A stretch of 41,510 bases of DNA from Cryomorphaceae bacterium. Lineage in GTDB: Bacteria; Bacteroidota; Bacteroidia; Flavobacteriales; Flavobacteriaceae. Below the pieces are notes generated by a model. It searched no databases, had not been told where the DNA came from, and was given only the letters and a program-made list of their open reading frames with translations. A program made the position numbers and the translations under genes. This document shows positions 25,257 to 35,295 of the stretch, piece by piece (positions within the stretch are counted from its first letter, which is position 1; the number at the start of each line of letters is the position of its first letter). The stretch covers positions 1-41,510 of the forward strand of contig QOPV01000010.1 of the NCBI GenBank assembly GCA_003331265.1. Reading direction: 5' to 3'.

Positions 25257-26456
25257 ATGTTATATTTTTTATTTGAATACTTAGAATTAAAATATCAATT
25301 GCCTGGTGCAAGTTTATTTCAATACTTGTCATTTAGATCTGCATTAGCATTTATTTTTTCACTAATGCTCTCCGTAAAATACGGAAAAAATATAATTAAT
25401 TTTCTAAGAAAAAAACAAATAGGAGAAACAATAAGAGACTTAGGTTTAAGCGGACAAAAAGAAAAAACAGGAACTCCTACAATGGGTGGTTTAATAATAA
25501 TTATGGCAACAATAATACCTGTTCTGCTTTTATCAAATTTTAAAAATATTTATATAATAATATTAATTTTTACCACTTTGTGGTTAGGCTTTATTGGATT
25601 TGCAGATGATTACATAAAGATTTTTAAAAAAAATAAGGCAGGTCTCAAGGGTAAATTTAAATTAATAGGTCAAATTTCTTTAGGTCTAATTATAGGCTTG
25701 ACTTTATTCTATCATCCTGACGTTACTATTAAAGATCAATATGGGGTTGATGAAATTCAAAAAAAAATCGAATATAAATCAACTAAAACAACAGTTCCTT
25801 TTTTGAAAGATAATGAATTAGATTATTCATATTTAATTTCATGGACAGGAAACGAATCAAAAAAGTTTAGTGTAATTGTTTTTGTGTTTTTTGTCATTTT
25901 AATAGTTAGTGCTGTTTCAAATGGAGCTAATTTAACTGACGGAGTAGACGGATTAGCAGCTGGTTCTTCTGTGATAATCACTCTTACACTTGGCATCTTT
26001 GCTTGGGTTTCGGGTAACATAATATTTTCTGAATACTTGAACGTGATGTATATCCCAAGAATAAGTGAGATAGTTATTTTTATTTCAGCTTTTATTGGGG
26101 GATTAATAGGTTTTTTATGGTATAATACTTTTCCCGCACAAATTTTTATGGGAGATACTGGAAGTTTGACTATTGGAGGAGTAATAGCTGTAATAGCAAT
26201 TATTGTTAGAAAAGAACTTCTTCTACCAATAATTTGTGGAATTTTTCTAATTGAAACTCTTTCAGTAATAATTCAAGTAAGTTATTTTAAGTACTCAAAA
26301 AATAGATCAGGCGTCGGAAAAAGAATATTCTTAATGTCGCCAATTCATCATCATTTTCAAAAACTAGGTTATCATGAAAGTAAAATTGCAGTTAGATTTT
26401 GGATTATAGGAATATTAATGGCTATTCTTTCACTAATAACATTAAAAATTAGATAG
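25257..26456 (+). CDS. mraY: Phospho-N-acetylmuramoyl-pentapeptide-transferase
   Basis: Makes lipid I from UDP-MurNAc-pentapeptide and undecaprenyl phosphate at the inner membrane. A polytopic protein of 399 residues with about ten hydrophobic helices. It has the Asp pair FADDYIK (near 117-120), [10 protein letters not shown] (near 225) and the histidine-rich [13 protein letters not shown] near the C-terminus. It carries an extra hydrophilic stretch after the fifth helix (around [14 protein letters not shown]), making it longer than the about 360-residue E. coli enzyme, as is usual in Bacteroidota. Confidence 0.97.
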   Translation: MLYFLFEYLELKYQLPGASLFQYLSFRSALAFIFSLMLSVKYGKNIINFLRKKQIGETIRDLGLSGQKEKTGTPTMGGLIIIMATIIPVLLLSNFKNIYIIILIFTTLWLGFIGFADDYIKIFKKNKAGLKGKFKLIGQISLGLIIGLTLFYHPDVTIKDQYGVDEIQKKIEYKSTKTTVPFLKDNELDYSYLISWTGNESKKFSVIVFVFFVILIVSAVSNGANLTDGVDGLAAGSSVIITLTLGIFAWVSGNIIFSEYLNVMYIPRISEIVIFISAFIGGLIGFLWYNTFPAQIFMGDTGSLTIGGVIAVIAIIVRKELLLPIICGIFLIETLSVIIQVSYFKYSKNRSGVGKRIFLMSPIHHHFQKLGYHESKIAVRFWIIGILMAILSLITLKIR

Positions 26457-26457
26457 A

Positions 26458-27798
26458 ATGAATGATAATTTGATTGTATTGGGTGGAGGAGAAAGTGGGG
26501 TTGGAGCTGCTTATTTAGCAAGTCAAAATGGAATTTCGGTTTTTTTATCTGATAAAAATTTAATTGAATTGAAATACAAAGAAATATTGATAGATAATGG
26601 TATAGAGTTTGAAGAGGGATCGCACAGTATAGATAAAGTTTTAAAAGCAAGCGAAATAGTTAAAAGCCCAGGAATTCCTAATGATTCTGTTTTAATAAAT
26701 GATATTATAAAAAAGAACATTCCTATCATTTCAGAAATCGAATTTGCTAGTAGATTCACTAATGCAAAAATAATTGGAGTTACTGGATCAAATGGAAAAA
26801 CTACAACTGTAAGTTTAATATATCATATTTTAAAAACGTCAGGTTTAAATGTTGGTATTGGAGGTAATATAGGTAATAGTTTAGCTTTCTTAATTGCAAA
26901 GAATAAGTTTGATTATATCGTTTTAGAATTAAGTAGTTTTCAATTGGAGGGGATAAATAAATTCAAACCCTCTATAGCAGTAATAACTAATCTATCTCCA
27001 GATCATTTAGAAAGATACGACTACAGTTTTGAAAAATATGTAGATGCTAAATTTAATATAGTTAATAATCAAACAAGTTCTGATTATCTAATTTATAATT
27101 CTCAAGATACTACAATAGATAATGAGTTAAAATCGAGGAAAATAAGCTCATCTAAAATACCTTTTTCACTTGTAAAAGGTCGTTTGTCTAATCAAACTTA
27201 CATAGAAAAAAATAGTTTAAAATCGGAAATAAATAAAAATCAATTTATGATATCATTAGAAAATTTATCCCTAAAAGGAAAACATAATCTTCAAAATAGT
27301 ATGGCAGCAGCAACCGTTGCTCATCTTCTAAAGATTACAAATCAAGACATAAAAGAATCCTTAAGTAATTTTCATTCTATCAATCATCGAATGGAAAATG
27401 TGCTTACTATTCAAAAAGTTAAATATATAAATGACTCTAAAGCTACTAATGTGAACGCTGTTTATTATGCTTTAGATTCAATGAAAAATTCTACAGTTTG
27501 GATAGTTGGTGGAGTCGACAAAGGAAATGATTATAATGAATTATTACCTCTGGTAAGAGAGAAGGTAAAAGCTATTATTTGTTTAGGTCTTGACAACAAA
27601 AAAATTATCGAGACCTTTTCTTCTATTTCAGATTTAATTTTAGAAACCACAAGTATGTCTGAGGCTGTTAATTTTGCATATAAAATTGCAAAGCCAAACG
27701 ATGCGGTATTATTATCACCTGCTTGCTCAAGTTTTGATTTATTTGAAGATTATGAGGACAGAGGAAATCAATTTAAAGAATGCGTAAGAAAACTTTAA
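26458..27798 (+). CDS. murD: UDP-N-acetylmuramoyl-L-alanine:D-glutamate ligase
   Basis: Adds D-Glu to UDP-MurNAc-L-Ala. The 446 residues include an N-terminal nucleotide-binding start LGGGESGVGAAYLA and the P-loop GVTGSNGKTTT (near 107). Also present are ELSSFQLEGI, NLSPDHLERY, NDSKATNVNAV and the closing LLSPACSSFDLFEDYEDRGNQF region. It begins one base after mraY and its TAA overlaps the preferred ftsW start. Confidence 0.97.
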   Translation: MNDNLIVLGGGESGVGAAYLASQNGISVFLSDKNLIELKYKEILIDNGIEFEEGSHSIDKVLKASEIVKSPGIPNDSVLINDIIKKNIPIISEIEFASRFTNAKIIGVTGSNGKTTTVSLIYHILKTSGLNVGIGGNIGNSLAFLIAKNKFDYIVLELSSFQLEGINKFKPSIAVITNLSPDHLERYDYSFEKYVDAKFNIVNNQTSSDYLIYNSQDTTIDNELKSRKISSSKIPFSLVKGRLSNQTYIEKNSLKSEINKNQFMISLENLSLKGKHNLQNSMAAATVAHLLKITNQDIKESLSNFHSINHRMENVLTIQKVKYINDSKATNVNAVYYALDSMKNSTVWIVGGVDKGNDYNELLPLVREKVKAIICLGLDNKKIIETFSSISDLILETTSMSEAVNFAYKIAKPNDAVLLSPACSSFDLFEDYEDRGNQFKECVRKL

Positions 27799-28973
27799 TG
27801 AGGAAAATTGTAGAAAAAATAAAAGGTGACAAAATAATATGGACCATCGTGTCTTTACTTGCTATTTTTTCTTTTTTACCAGTTTATAGTGCTAGTTCAA
27901 ATTTTGGAAATGATCTTATTTTTTCAAATATGATAAAGCATGTAGCAATAGTTTTTATTGGAATGTTAATTATGTATGCTACTCATTTAATTCCTTATAG
28001 ATATTTTAAAGGTTTATCTATTATTGGTTTACCTGTTATAATTATTTTATTATTACTAACTGCCCTACAAGGGAATTTAATTGATGGTGCTAATGCAAGC
28101 AGATGGATTAAGCTACCAGTTGTTGGTTTGTCCTTTCAACCCTCATCAATGGCAATTGTAATTTTAATGGTATATACAGCTTCTTATTTATCAAAAAACT
28201 ATAGCCAAGAAATAAAATTTAGCAAATCAATTCTACCATTATGGTTACCAATATCAATTATTATTTTATTGATTTTGCCTTCAAATTTTTCTACTGCTGC
28301 AATGATATTTTTAATGATTTTGACTCTGATATTTATTGGTCGATATCCAATTAAATATTTAATTGGAATAATTTTTTCAGGAATATTTTTCCTAACATTT
28401 TTCATTCTTTTGGCCAAGAGTTATCCTGAAATGATGCCAAACAGAATAGATACTTGGACCAATCGTATTGAAAATTATTTGGGTTCCCAAGAAGGACAAG
28501 CAAATTATCAAATAATTAGAGCTAAATCAGCTATTGCCAATGGTTCAGTATTTGGAGTTGGAGCTGGAAAAAGTTCAATGAAAAATCTACTTCCACAAAG
28601 TACTTCAGATTTTATTTATGCTATAATTACTGAAGAATATGGTACAATAGGTGCTATTTCTATATTATTATTATATACTTGGCTTTTATTTAGATTTATA
28701 ATAGTCTCATATAAATCTGAAACTATTTTTGGACAATTACTTGCGCTAGGTGTTGGATTACCAATTATTTTTCAAGCTTATATAAACATGGGTGTAGCTG
28801 TACAGCTTTTACCAGTAACTGGTCAACCACTTCCTTTAATAAGTACTGGAGGAACTTCAATTTGGATGACATTTATGGCAGTAGGAATAGTTTTAAGTGT
28901 TAGTGTGAATAAAAAAAATGGAGAAAAAACAGATAATAGTAATCCTTTAAATGTTTTAAGTGAAGAAATATAA
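27798..28973 (+). CDS. ftsW: Septal peptidoglycan glycosyltransferase FtsW (SEDS family)
   Basis: A polytopic SEDS protein polymerising glycan at the septum with FtsI. The ATG at 27798 overlaps the murD stop (TAATG) and gives a start MRKIVEKIKGDKIIW just before the first helix; an ATG at 27780 would add six residues. Hydrophobic helices fill most of the 391 residues. Family signatures are GANASRWIKLP in the first half, SAIANGSVFGVGAGKS and the terminal GQPLPLISTGGTSIW. It overlaps murG by 14 bases. Confidence 0.95.
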   Translation: MRKIVEKIKGDKIIWTIVSLLAIFSFLPVYSASSNFGNDLIFSNMIKHVAIVFIGMLIMYATHLIPYRYFKGLSIIGLPVIIILLLLTALQGNLIDGANASRWIKLPVVGLSFQPSSMAIVILMVYTASYLSKNYSQEIKFSKSILPLWLPISIIILLILPSNFSTAAMIFLMILTLIFIGRYPIKYLIGIIFSGIFFLTFFILLAKSYPEMMPNRIDTWTNRIENYLGSQEGQANYQIIRAKSAIANGSVFGVGAGKSSMKNLLPQSTSDFIYAIITEEYGTIGAISILLLYTWLLFRFIIVSYKSETIFGQLLALGVGLPIIFQAYINMGVAVQLLPVTGQPLPLISTGGTSIWMTFMAVGIVLSVSVNKKNGEKTDNSNPLNVLSEEI

Positions 28974-30063
28974 ATTTTTAATCTCAGGTGGAGGAACGGG
29001 TGGACATATCTACCCTGCTATTTCTATTGCAGATGAATTATCTAAAAGCTTTATTTCTTCAGAAATTTTATTCGTTGGTTCTAAACATAGAATGGAGATG
29101 AAAAAAGTTCCTGAACGTGGTTACGATATTATAGGTTTATGGATTAGCGGAATTAAAAGAAAGGTTTATTTTTCTAATTTATTAATTCCATTTAAAATAT
29201 TACACAGTTTAATTAAATCTTATTTAATTATTAAAAGATTCAATCCTGATTTTGTAATTGGAACAGGAGGTTTTGCTAGTGGCCCCATTTTATATATAGC
29301 CTCAAAATTAAGACTCCCAACTCTTATTCAGGAACAGAATTCTTATGCTGGACTTACAAATAAAATATTATCAAATTCTGTTGAAACAATTTGTGTAGCT
29401 TACGATAATATGAATAAGTATTTCCCAGTAAATAAAATTTTATTTACTGGAAATCCTGTTAGAAATGAAATATTTGAATCAAAAGTTTCTAAAAAAGAAT
29501 CAGATGATTTTTTTAAAATCAATAGATCTAGTAAGGTCTTATTAGTATTGGGAGGAAGTTTGGGAGCTAAAAATATAAATGAATTTATTTCAAAAAATTT
29601 AGATTTTTTTGATAATAATAAAATTGAAATTATTTGGCAATGTGGCAACATGTATTATGATTCATATAAAAAATTTAACTCAAAAAAAATTAAAGTATTT
29701 CCATTTATAAAGGATATGAATAAAGCATATTGCTCGGCAGATTATATTATTTCAAGATCTGGTGCTAGTGTAATTTCTGAACTATGTATTGTTGGAAAAC
29801 CAGTTGTTTTCATTCCATCTCCAAATTTGGCAGAGGATCATCAAACAAAAAACGCTTTAAATATCGTTAATAAAAATGCGGCAGTTATGGTAAAAGAAAA
29901 AGATTTAAATGATAAATTTTTTAGTGTTTTCAAAAAATTAATTAATGATAAATCTTATAGTAATGAACTCTCTAAAGCTATAAAGTTATTAGCAAAGCCC
30001 AAAGCAACAATTAAAATTATTGAACAAATTAAGTCAAGATTAAAAAATGAAAATAAATTATAG
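28960..30063 (+). CDS. murG: Undecaprenyl-PP-MurNAc-pentapeptide GlcNAc transferase MurG
   Basis: Makes lipid II from lipid I. The GTG at 28960 is the start, because it leads straight into MKKYKFLISGGGTGGHIYPA, the family's N-terminal glycine-rich loop. Other marks in the 367 residues are GTGGFASGP, QEQNSYAGLTNK, LVLGGSLGAKNIN and the UDP-GlcNAc site SRSGASVISEL, followed by PSPNLAEDHQTKNA. It overlaps ftsW and murC by 14 and 17 bases. Confidence 0.97.
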   Translation: MKKYKFLISGGGTGGHIYPAISIADELSKSFISSEILFVGSKHRMEMKKVPERGYDIIGLWISGIKRKVYFSNLLIPFKILHSLIKSYLIIKRFNPDFVIGTGGFASGPILYIASKLRLPTLIQEQNSYAGLTNKILSNSVETICVAYDNMNKYFPVNKILFTGNPVRNEIFESKVSKKESDDFFKINRSSKVLLVLGGSLGAKNINEFISKNLDFFDNNKIEIIWQCGNMYYDSYKKFNSKKIKVFPFIKDMNKAYCSADYIISRSGASVISELCIVGKPVVFIPSPNLAEDHQTKNALNIVNKNAAVMVKEKDLNDKFFSVFKKLINDKSYSNELSKAIKLLAKPKATIKIIEQIKSRLKNENKL

Positions 30064-31387
30064 TAAAGTATATTTTATTGGTATTGGAGGAATAGGAATG
30101 TCTTCAATTGCATTGTATTTTTTAAATGGAGGAAAATTAGTTGGCGGTTATGACAAAACAAAAACAGATCTAACTTTAAGCTTGTCAAAAAAAGGTGCTA
30201 TAATTAATTATGAATTAAATTCTAATATTATTCCAGACCAGTTTAAAGATAAAAAAAATACATTGGTAGTTTACACCCCTGCTATTTCAAAAGATAATAT
30301 TCAATTAGACTATTTTATAAAAAATGGTTTTAATATTTTGAAAAGATCTCAAATATTGGGTGTTATTTCAAAAAATAAATTTTGTATTGCCATAGCAGGA
30401 ACTCATGGTAAAACGACAACCTCAACTATTTTATCACATTTACTATATGAAAATAATGTAAGTTTTACTTCATTTATTGGGGGTATTTCAGAAAATTACA
30501 ATAGTAATTTGATAGAAAATGGTCAAGAAATTATCTTAGTTGAAGCTGATGAATTTGATAGGTCTTTTTTAACTTTGAAGCCAAATATTGCATGTATAAC
30601 CTCCATTGATCCAGATCATTTAGACATATATAGTTCTGAAAAAGAATTAGAAGAATCTTTCAAGGAGTTTGCTGGAAATTTAAAAGAAAATGGTGTGCTT
30701 TTCAAAAGTTTTGATTTACCAATTGATGGAGTTGATTATGGCTTTGATTCTAAAGCCAAATATTCTATAGAAAATTATAGATCTGAAAATGACTGCGCTT
30801 ATTTTGATATTAAATATCAAAATTCAATCTGTAAAGATGTCAAGTTTAAAATGCCAGGGAAACATAATGTATGCAATGCTTTAGCTGCTTTTGCAATTTG
30901 TAAGAATTTAAAAATTCAAGATGATGATTTGGTGAAATCACTTGGGACATTTAAAGGAGTTAAAAGAAGATTTAGTTATGTTTTAAAAACCCCTAAGATA
31001 CTGATTGATGATTATGCTCACCACCCAAATGAAATTAGAGCTATTTATGATTCAGTTTATTCTTTATATCCTAATAAAAAAATTATGGCAATTTTTCAGC
31101 CTCATTTATTTTCAAGAACAAAGGATTTTATGGACGAGTTTGCAAGTGAGTTGTCAAAGTTTAATGAAATAGTACTAATAGATATTTATCCTGCACGAGA
31201 AAAACCCATTAAAGGAGTCAGTTCTAAAGAATTATTAAATAAGATTCATAATAATAAAAAAAAATTAGTTGAAAGAGTTGATTTGACAGATTATATTGTT
31301 AAATCAGAAACAGAAGTAATAGTGGTGATGGGTGCTGGTGATATATCAAAAGAAGTAGATAATATTAAAAATGCAATATTGAATTAA
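30047..31387 (+). CDS. murC: UDP-N-acetylmuramate:L-alanine ligase
   Basis: Adds L-Ala to UDP-MurNAc. The 446-residue protein has the N-terminal FIGIGGIGMSSIA and the P-loop GTHGKTTTS (near residue 118). It also has EADEFDRSFL, DPDHLDIY, DDYAHHPNEI and FQPHLFSRTKDF, all typical of MurC. It starts inside murG and ends one base before ftsQ. Confidence 0.97.
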   Translation: MKINYSKVYFIGIGGIGMSSIALYFLNGGKLVGGYDKTKTDLTLSLSKKGAIINYELNSNIIPDQFKDKKNTLVVYTPAISKDNIQLDYFIKNGFNILKRSQILGVISKNKFCIAIAGTHGKTTTSTILSHLLYENNVSFTSFIGGISENYNSNLIENGQEIILVEADEFDRSFLTLKPNIACITSIDPDHLDIYSSEKELEESFKEFAGNLKENGVLFKSFDLPIDGVDYGFDSKAKYSIENYRSENDCAYFDIKYQNSICKDVKFKMPGKHNVCNALAAFAICKNLKIQDDDLVKSLGTFKGVKRRFSYVLKTPKILIDDYAHHPNEIRAIYDSVYSLYPNKKIMAIFQPHLFSRTKDFMDEFASELSKFNEIVLIDIYPAREKPIKGVSSKELLNKIHNNKKKLVERVDLTDYIVKSETEVIVVMGAGDISKEVDNIKNAILN

Positions 31388-31388
31388 A

Positions 31389-32096
31389 ATGAAATTGCGA
31401 GTATTTAAATTATTGATAATGTTTTTTTTAGTTATTTTTTTAACAGCTTTTAGTATGGTTAAAAATGGAGAAAGAAAAATTGATTTTAACAGTATTAATT
31501 ACCTTGATTCCAATTTTAAGTTTATATCTGAGGAATCGGTTAATAAATTGTTAAAACAAAGTGATTCTATTTCTTTAAAGCTTATAAAAAGAGATTTAAA
31601 TTTGAAAAGTTTAGAAAGAATAATTAATGAAAATGCATTTATTGACTCTGCTGAAATTTCTTTAAGATTAGATGGGCAAATAGGAGTTGAGATTGTTGAA
31701 AAAGAACCAGTTTTTAGAGTTTTAAATGGCAATTATTATGTTGATTTAAATGGAAATAAAATGCCATTATCTAAAAATTATTCTCAGAGAGTTCCTCTAA
31801 TTATGAGCAAGGTTGATTCTGCTGAATTAGAGGATTTAGGTTTATTAGGTACTTATTTTAAAAAAGATAATTTTTTAAATGATCATATAATAGGTTTAGA
31901 AATAATTAAAGATGAATATATTTTTCACATAAATAATTTTTCATATTTGATTAAAATGAAAGATTTAAACGGATATAAAAATCGGTTTAATAATTATAAA
32001 ATATTTTATAAGGCTGTTTTAAATGACAGTATTTTAGGTAAAATAAGTTCAATTAATTTGAATTTTAAAAATCAAGTAATTGTTCAAAAAAAATAA
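31389..32096 (+). CDS. ftsQ: Cell-division protein FtsQ/DivIB-like
   Basis: A bitopic inner-membrane protein of the division complex. The 235 residues have one N-terminal helix (about 6-23, FKLLIMFFLVIFLTAF) and a periplasmic part with a POTRA-like segment in which LNLKSLERIINENAFIDSAEISL precedes VEIVEKEPVFRV and YYVDLNGNKMPLS. The E-K-E/R-x-P-x-x-R block is the most recognisable FtsQ feature. Position between murC and ftsA supports the call. Confidence 0.92.
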   Translation: MKLRVFKLLIMFFLVIFLTAFSMVKNGERKIDFNSINYLDSNFKFISEESVNKLLKQSDSISLKLIKRDLNLKSLERIINENAFIDSAEISLRLDGQIGVEIVEKEPVFRVLNGNYYVDLNGNKMPLSKNYSQRVPLIMSKVDSAELEDLGLLGTYFKKDNFLNDHIIGLEIIKDEYIFHINNFSYLIKMKDLNGYKNRFNNYKIFYKAVLNDSILGKISSINLNFKNQVIVQKK

Positions 32097-32097
32097 T

Positions 32098-33405
32098 ATG
32101 AAAGAAAATAACTTATTTGTTGGATTGGATATTGGTACCACTAAAATTGTAGCAATGATTGGTTCATTGAACGAGTACAGTAAATTGAAAATTATTGGAA
32201 TAGGAAAGTCTAAAAGCCTCGGAGTTCATCGTGGCGTAGTTAATAATATTACTCAAACCATTCAATCGATTCAAGCTGCTATTAGCGAAGCTGAAGCAGA
32301 TTCCTCCGAAAAAATTCAAAAAGTAATTGTTGGAATTGCTGGACAGCATATAAGAAGTTTACAGCATAGCGACTATATAACAAGAACAAATTCTGATCAA
32401 GTTATAGATCAGGATGATCTTGAGAGTTTGATTAATCAAGTTTATAAACTAGTTATGTTACCAGGCGAGGAGATTATTCATGTACTTCCTCAGGAATATA
32501 AAGTCGATGGTCAAGGAGAGATTAAAGAACCTATTGGAATGTTTGGAGGAAGATTAGAAGCGAACTTCCACGTTGTTGTTGGTCAAGTTTCATCAATTAA
32601 AAATATTGCTAGATGTATCAAAAGTGCTGGAATTGATTTCGAAGGAATTACTTTAGAACCTATAGCTTCTGCTGATGCAGTTCTAAGTCAAGAAGAAAAA
32701 GAGGCAGGTGTAGCTTTAATTGACATTGGTGGCGGAACAACAGACTTAGCTATTTTTAAGGATGGAATAATTAGACATACATCCGTAATACCATTTGGAG
32801 GTAATGTGATAACTGATGATATTAAAGAAGGGTGTTCTATAATTGAGAAACAAGCCGAATTATTAAAAGTTAAATTCGGTTCAGCTTGGCCTGGTGAAAA
32901 TAAAGAAAATGAAATTGTTTCTATACCCGGACTTCGTGGAAGAGAACCAAAGGAGATAACTCTGAAAAATTTATCTAAAATAATTCATGCTAGGGTTGTC
33001 GAGATTATAGAGCAGGTTTATATAGAGATTAAAAATTATGGACATGAAGAACAGAAAAAAAAGTTGATTGGAGGAATCGTATTGACAGGTGGAGGAAGTC
33101 AACTAAATCATCTAAAACAATTAGTAGAATACATTACAGGAATGGACACAAGATTAGGTTATCCAAGTGAACATTTAGCTGGTAATAATTCAATTGAAAT
33201 TTCAAGTCCAATGTACGCAACAGCTGTTGGACTAGTTATGAATTCAACTAAAGTTAAAAAGATTAATGATAAAGAAGAAATAGAAGAAAATATTGAACCA
33301 AATAGTAACAATAAAAGTGAAAGTAAGAGCGATACTGTTGAAAGAACAACCATTTTTGAAAGATTCACTCAATCACTCAAGACTTTTTTAGATAACGCTG
33401 AATAA
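32098..33405 (+). CDS. ftsA: Cell-division protein FtsA
   Basis: An actin-like ATPase tethering FtsZ to the membrane. The ATG at 32098 gives the usual start MKENNLFVGLDIGTTKIVAM; a TTG at 32080 inside ftsQ would add six atypical residues. Features in 435 residues are phosphate-1 DIGTTK, the SHS2/1C region (VIVGIAGQHIRSLQ), phosphate-2 in LIDIGGGTTDLAIF and the adenosine motif VLTGGGSQL. A low-complexity linker (EENIEPNSNNKSESKSD) is followed by the C-terminal membrane-targeting helix TIFERFTQSLKTFLDN. Confidence 0.97.
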   Translation: MKENNLFVGLDIGTTKIVAMIGSLNEYSKLKIIGIGKSKSLGVHRGVVNNITQTIQSIQAAISEAEADSSEKIQKVIVGIAGQHIRSLQHSDYITRTNSDQVIDQDDLESLINQVYKLVMLPGEEIIHVLPQEYKVDGQGEIKEPIGMFGGRLEANFHVVVGQVSSIKNIARCIKSAGIDFEGITLEPIASADAVLSQEEKEAGVALIDIGGGTTDLAIFKDGIIRHTSVIPFGGNVITDDIKEGCSIIEKQAELLKVKFGSAWPGENKENEIVSIPGLRGREPKEITLKNLSKIIHARVVEIIEQVYIEIKNYGHEEQKKKLIGGIVLTGGGSQLNHLKQLVEYITGMDTRLGYPSEHLAGNNSIEISSPMYATAVGLVMNSTKVKKINDKEEIEENIEPNSNNKSESKSDTVERTTIFERFTQSLKTFLDNAE

Positions 33406-33416
33406 AAACAATAATT

Positions 33417-35264
33417 ATGCAATTAAATCCAGAAATTAACAATCTTCCATTTGATTTACCAAAAAATCAGAGTAACGTAATTAAAGTAATTGGTGTTGGT
33501 GGCGGAGGAAGTAATGCTATTAATTACATGCACTCTAAGGGAATTAAGGGTGTTGATTTTGTAGTTTGTAATACAGATTCTCAGGCTTTAGAAAATAGCC
33601 CAGTTGAAAACAAAATTCAACTAGGAATAACTTTAACTGAGGGTCTAGGAGCAGGCGCTAATCCCGAAATTGGTGAACAAGCAGCTGTAGAAAGTTTTGA
33701 TGATATTAGAAAAATGTTTGAAACCAATACAAAAATGGTTTTCATTACAGCAGGAATGGGAGGAGGAACTGGTACTGGAGCAGCTCCAATTATTTCAAAG
33801 CTGGCGAAAGAAATGGATATCTTGACTGTAGGAATTGTAACAATGCCTTTTCAATTTGAGGGTAAAATTAGATCTGATCAAGCTAAAATTGGTGTTGATA
33901 AATTAAGAAAACAAGTCGATGCATTGATAGTTATAAATAATAATAAATTAAGAGATATTTATGGAAATTTAGGTTTCAAGGAAGGATTTGCTAAAGCTGA
34001 TGAAGTATTAGCTACTGCTTCTAAGGGAATTGCAGAAGTTATTACTCATCATTACACTCAAAATATAGATTTAAAAGATGCTAGAACTGTATTGTACAAT
34101 AGTGGAAATGCAATAATGGGCTCAGCCGTTGCTTCAGGATCTAAAAGATCAATTGAAGCGATTTCTTCTGCTTTAGATTCTCCTCTGTTAAATGACAATA
34201 GAATAACTGGAGCTAAAAATGTATTGCTTTTAATTGTTTCTGGAAGAGAGGAAATTACAATCGATGAAATTGGATTGATAAACGATTATATACAGGAAAG
34301 AGCTGGCCATGGTGCTAATATAATTATGGGCGTTGGAGAAGACGATTCACTAGAAAGCTCTATTTCTGTGACTGTAATTGCAACAGGTTTTGATCCGAGT
34401 CAACAACAAGAAATTATTCATGCAGATCCTAAAAAAATTATTCACAGTTTAGACGACAATAATGAAATTGTCCAAAATTTTGATAATAATATTAATGAAA
34501 AAATTCCTTTACAATTTGATTTTTCATCTGATTCTATAGATTTTAAAAATACGGATCTCTCATTAGACTCTAATTTAGAAAATAAAGTAAAATCAGATTT
34601 CTTGGGTGAGGAATCTGATTCAAAACCTGAAGTTAACGTTAATGAAATGGAGGTTTCTTATGAAGAGATTAGTTTAGATTTTATAAAAGAAGATGAAATA
34701 GAAATTGAAGATATTTCTTTAAAATTAAATGATTTCGAAGTTGTTGATCCTGAAATAGTCGATCCAGCCGATCAAGTTTCTTTAGATTTTGACATGCCAA
34801 TTAAAAACAATAAAGATTATTCTGATAAAATAGTTCATGAACTAATTGAGGATGTAAATGAAATTATTGTAAACGATCCTATACATATTATTCCAGTTAG
34901 TGAAGTAGATGGTTCTGAAATTAAAAAATCTGGTGTGGATGATTATTCTAAATTGAAAGAGGAGACAAATTCTTCTAATTTAAAAGAAAATAATAAAGTT
35001 TTCAACCCTATTAATAGTTCAATAGCAGAGGGTTTAGCAAAAAGAACTGAAGACAGGAAAATAAAACTTAAAGAGTATAACTATAATTTTTCTAAAGCTA
35101 AAAGAATCTCCGATATGGAAAAAGAACCTGCATTTAAAAGAGCAGGTGTTAGTTTAGAGGATGTAGAATCTGTCAAAACTTCTAGGACCAGTATTAGTGA
35201 AGACTCAAATGGAGAAATTAATTTGAGAACGAATAACTCATTTTTACATGATAATGTTGATTAG
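33417..35264 (+). CDS. ftsZ: Cell-division protein FtsZ with long acidic linker
   Basis: The tubulin-like GTPase that forms the Z-ring. The globular part (about residues 1-325) has KVIGVGGGGSNAINYM, the tubulin signature GGGTGTGAAP (near 115) and the T7 loop region NNNKLRDIYGNLGFKEGF. About 250 residues of acidic, Asn/Ser-rich linker follow, then a basic segment (AEGLAKRTEDRKIKLKEYN) and EPAFKRAGVSLED. The tail ends RTNNSFLHDNVD, the type of C-terminal peptide expected to bind FtsA. At 615 residues it is much longer than E. coli FtsZ (383), as usual in the phylum. Confidence 0.97.
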   Translation: MQLNPEINNLPFDLPKNQSNVIKVIGVGGGGSNAINYMHSKGIKGVDFVVCNTDSQALENSPVENKIQLGITLTEGLGAGANPEIGEQAAVESFDDIRKMFETNTKMVFITAGMGGGTGTGAAPIISKLAKEMDILTVGIVTMPFQFEGKIRSDQAKIGVDKLRKQVDALIVINNNKLRDIYGNLGFKEGFAKADEVLATASKGIAEVITHHYTQNIDLKDARTVLYNSGNAIMGSAVASGSKRSIEAISSALDSPLLNDNRITGAKNVLLLIVSGREEITIDEIGLINDYIQERAGHGANIIMGVGEDDSLESSISVTVIATGFDPSQQQEIIHADPKKIIHSLDDNNEIVQNFDNNINEKIPLQFDFSSDSIDFKNTDLSLDSNLENKVKSDFLGEESDSKPEVNVNEMEVSYEEISLDFIKEDEIEIEDISLKLNDFEVVDPEIVDPADQVSLDFDMPIKNNKDYSDKIVHELIEDVNEIIVNDPIHIIPVSEVDGSEIKKSGVDDYSKLKEETNSSNLKENNKVFNPINSSIAEGLAKRTEDRKIKLKEYNYNFSKAKRISDMEKEPAFKRAGVSLEDVESVKTSRTSISEDSNGEINLRTNNSFLHDNVD

Positions 35265-35276
35265 TCATTTTTAAGT

Positions 35277-35284
35277 TAAATTTG
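35277..35284 (+). promoter_or_regulatory. Possible -7 element before the YqeY-like gene
   Basis: TAAATTTG is a perfect TAnnTTTG, 11 bases before the ATG at 35296. A loose GTTG (35256-35259) stands 17 bases upstream. If real, the transcript would be almost leaderless and the gene would be partly independent of ftsZ. Confidence 0.35.
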
Positions 35285-35295
35285 AAAAAAAATAG

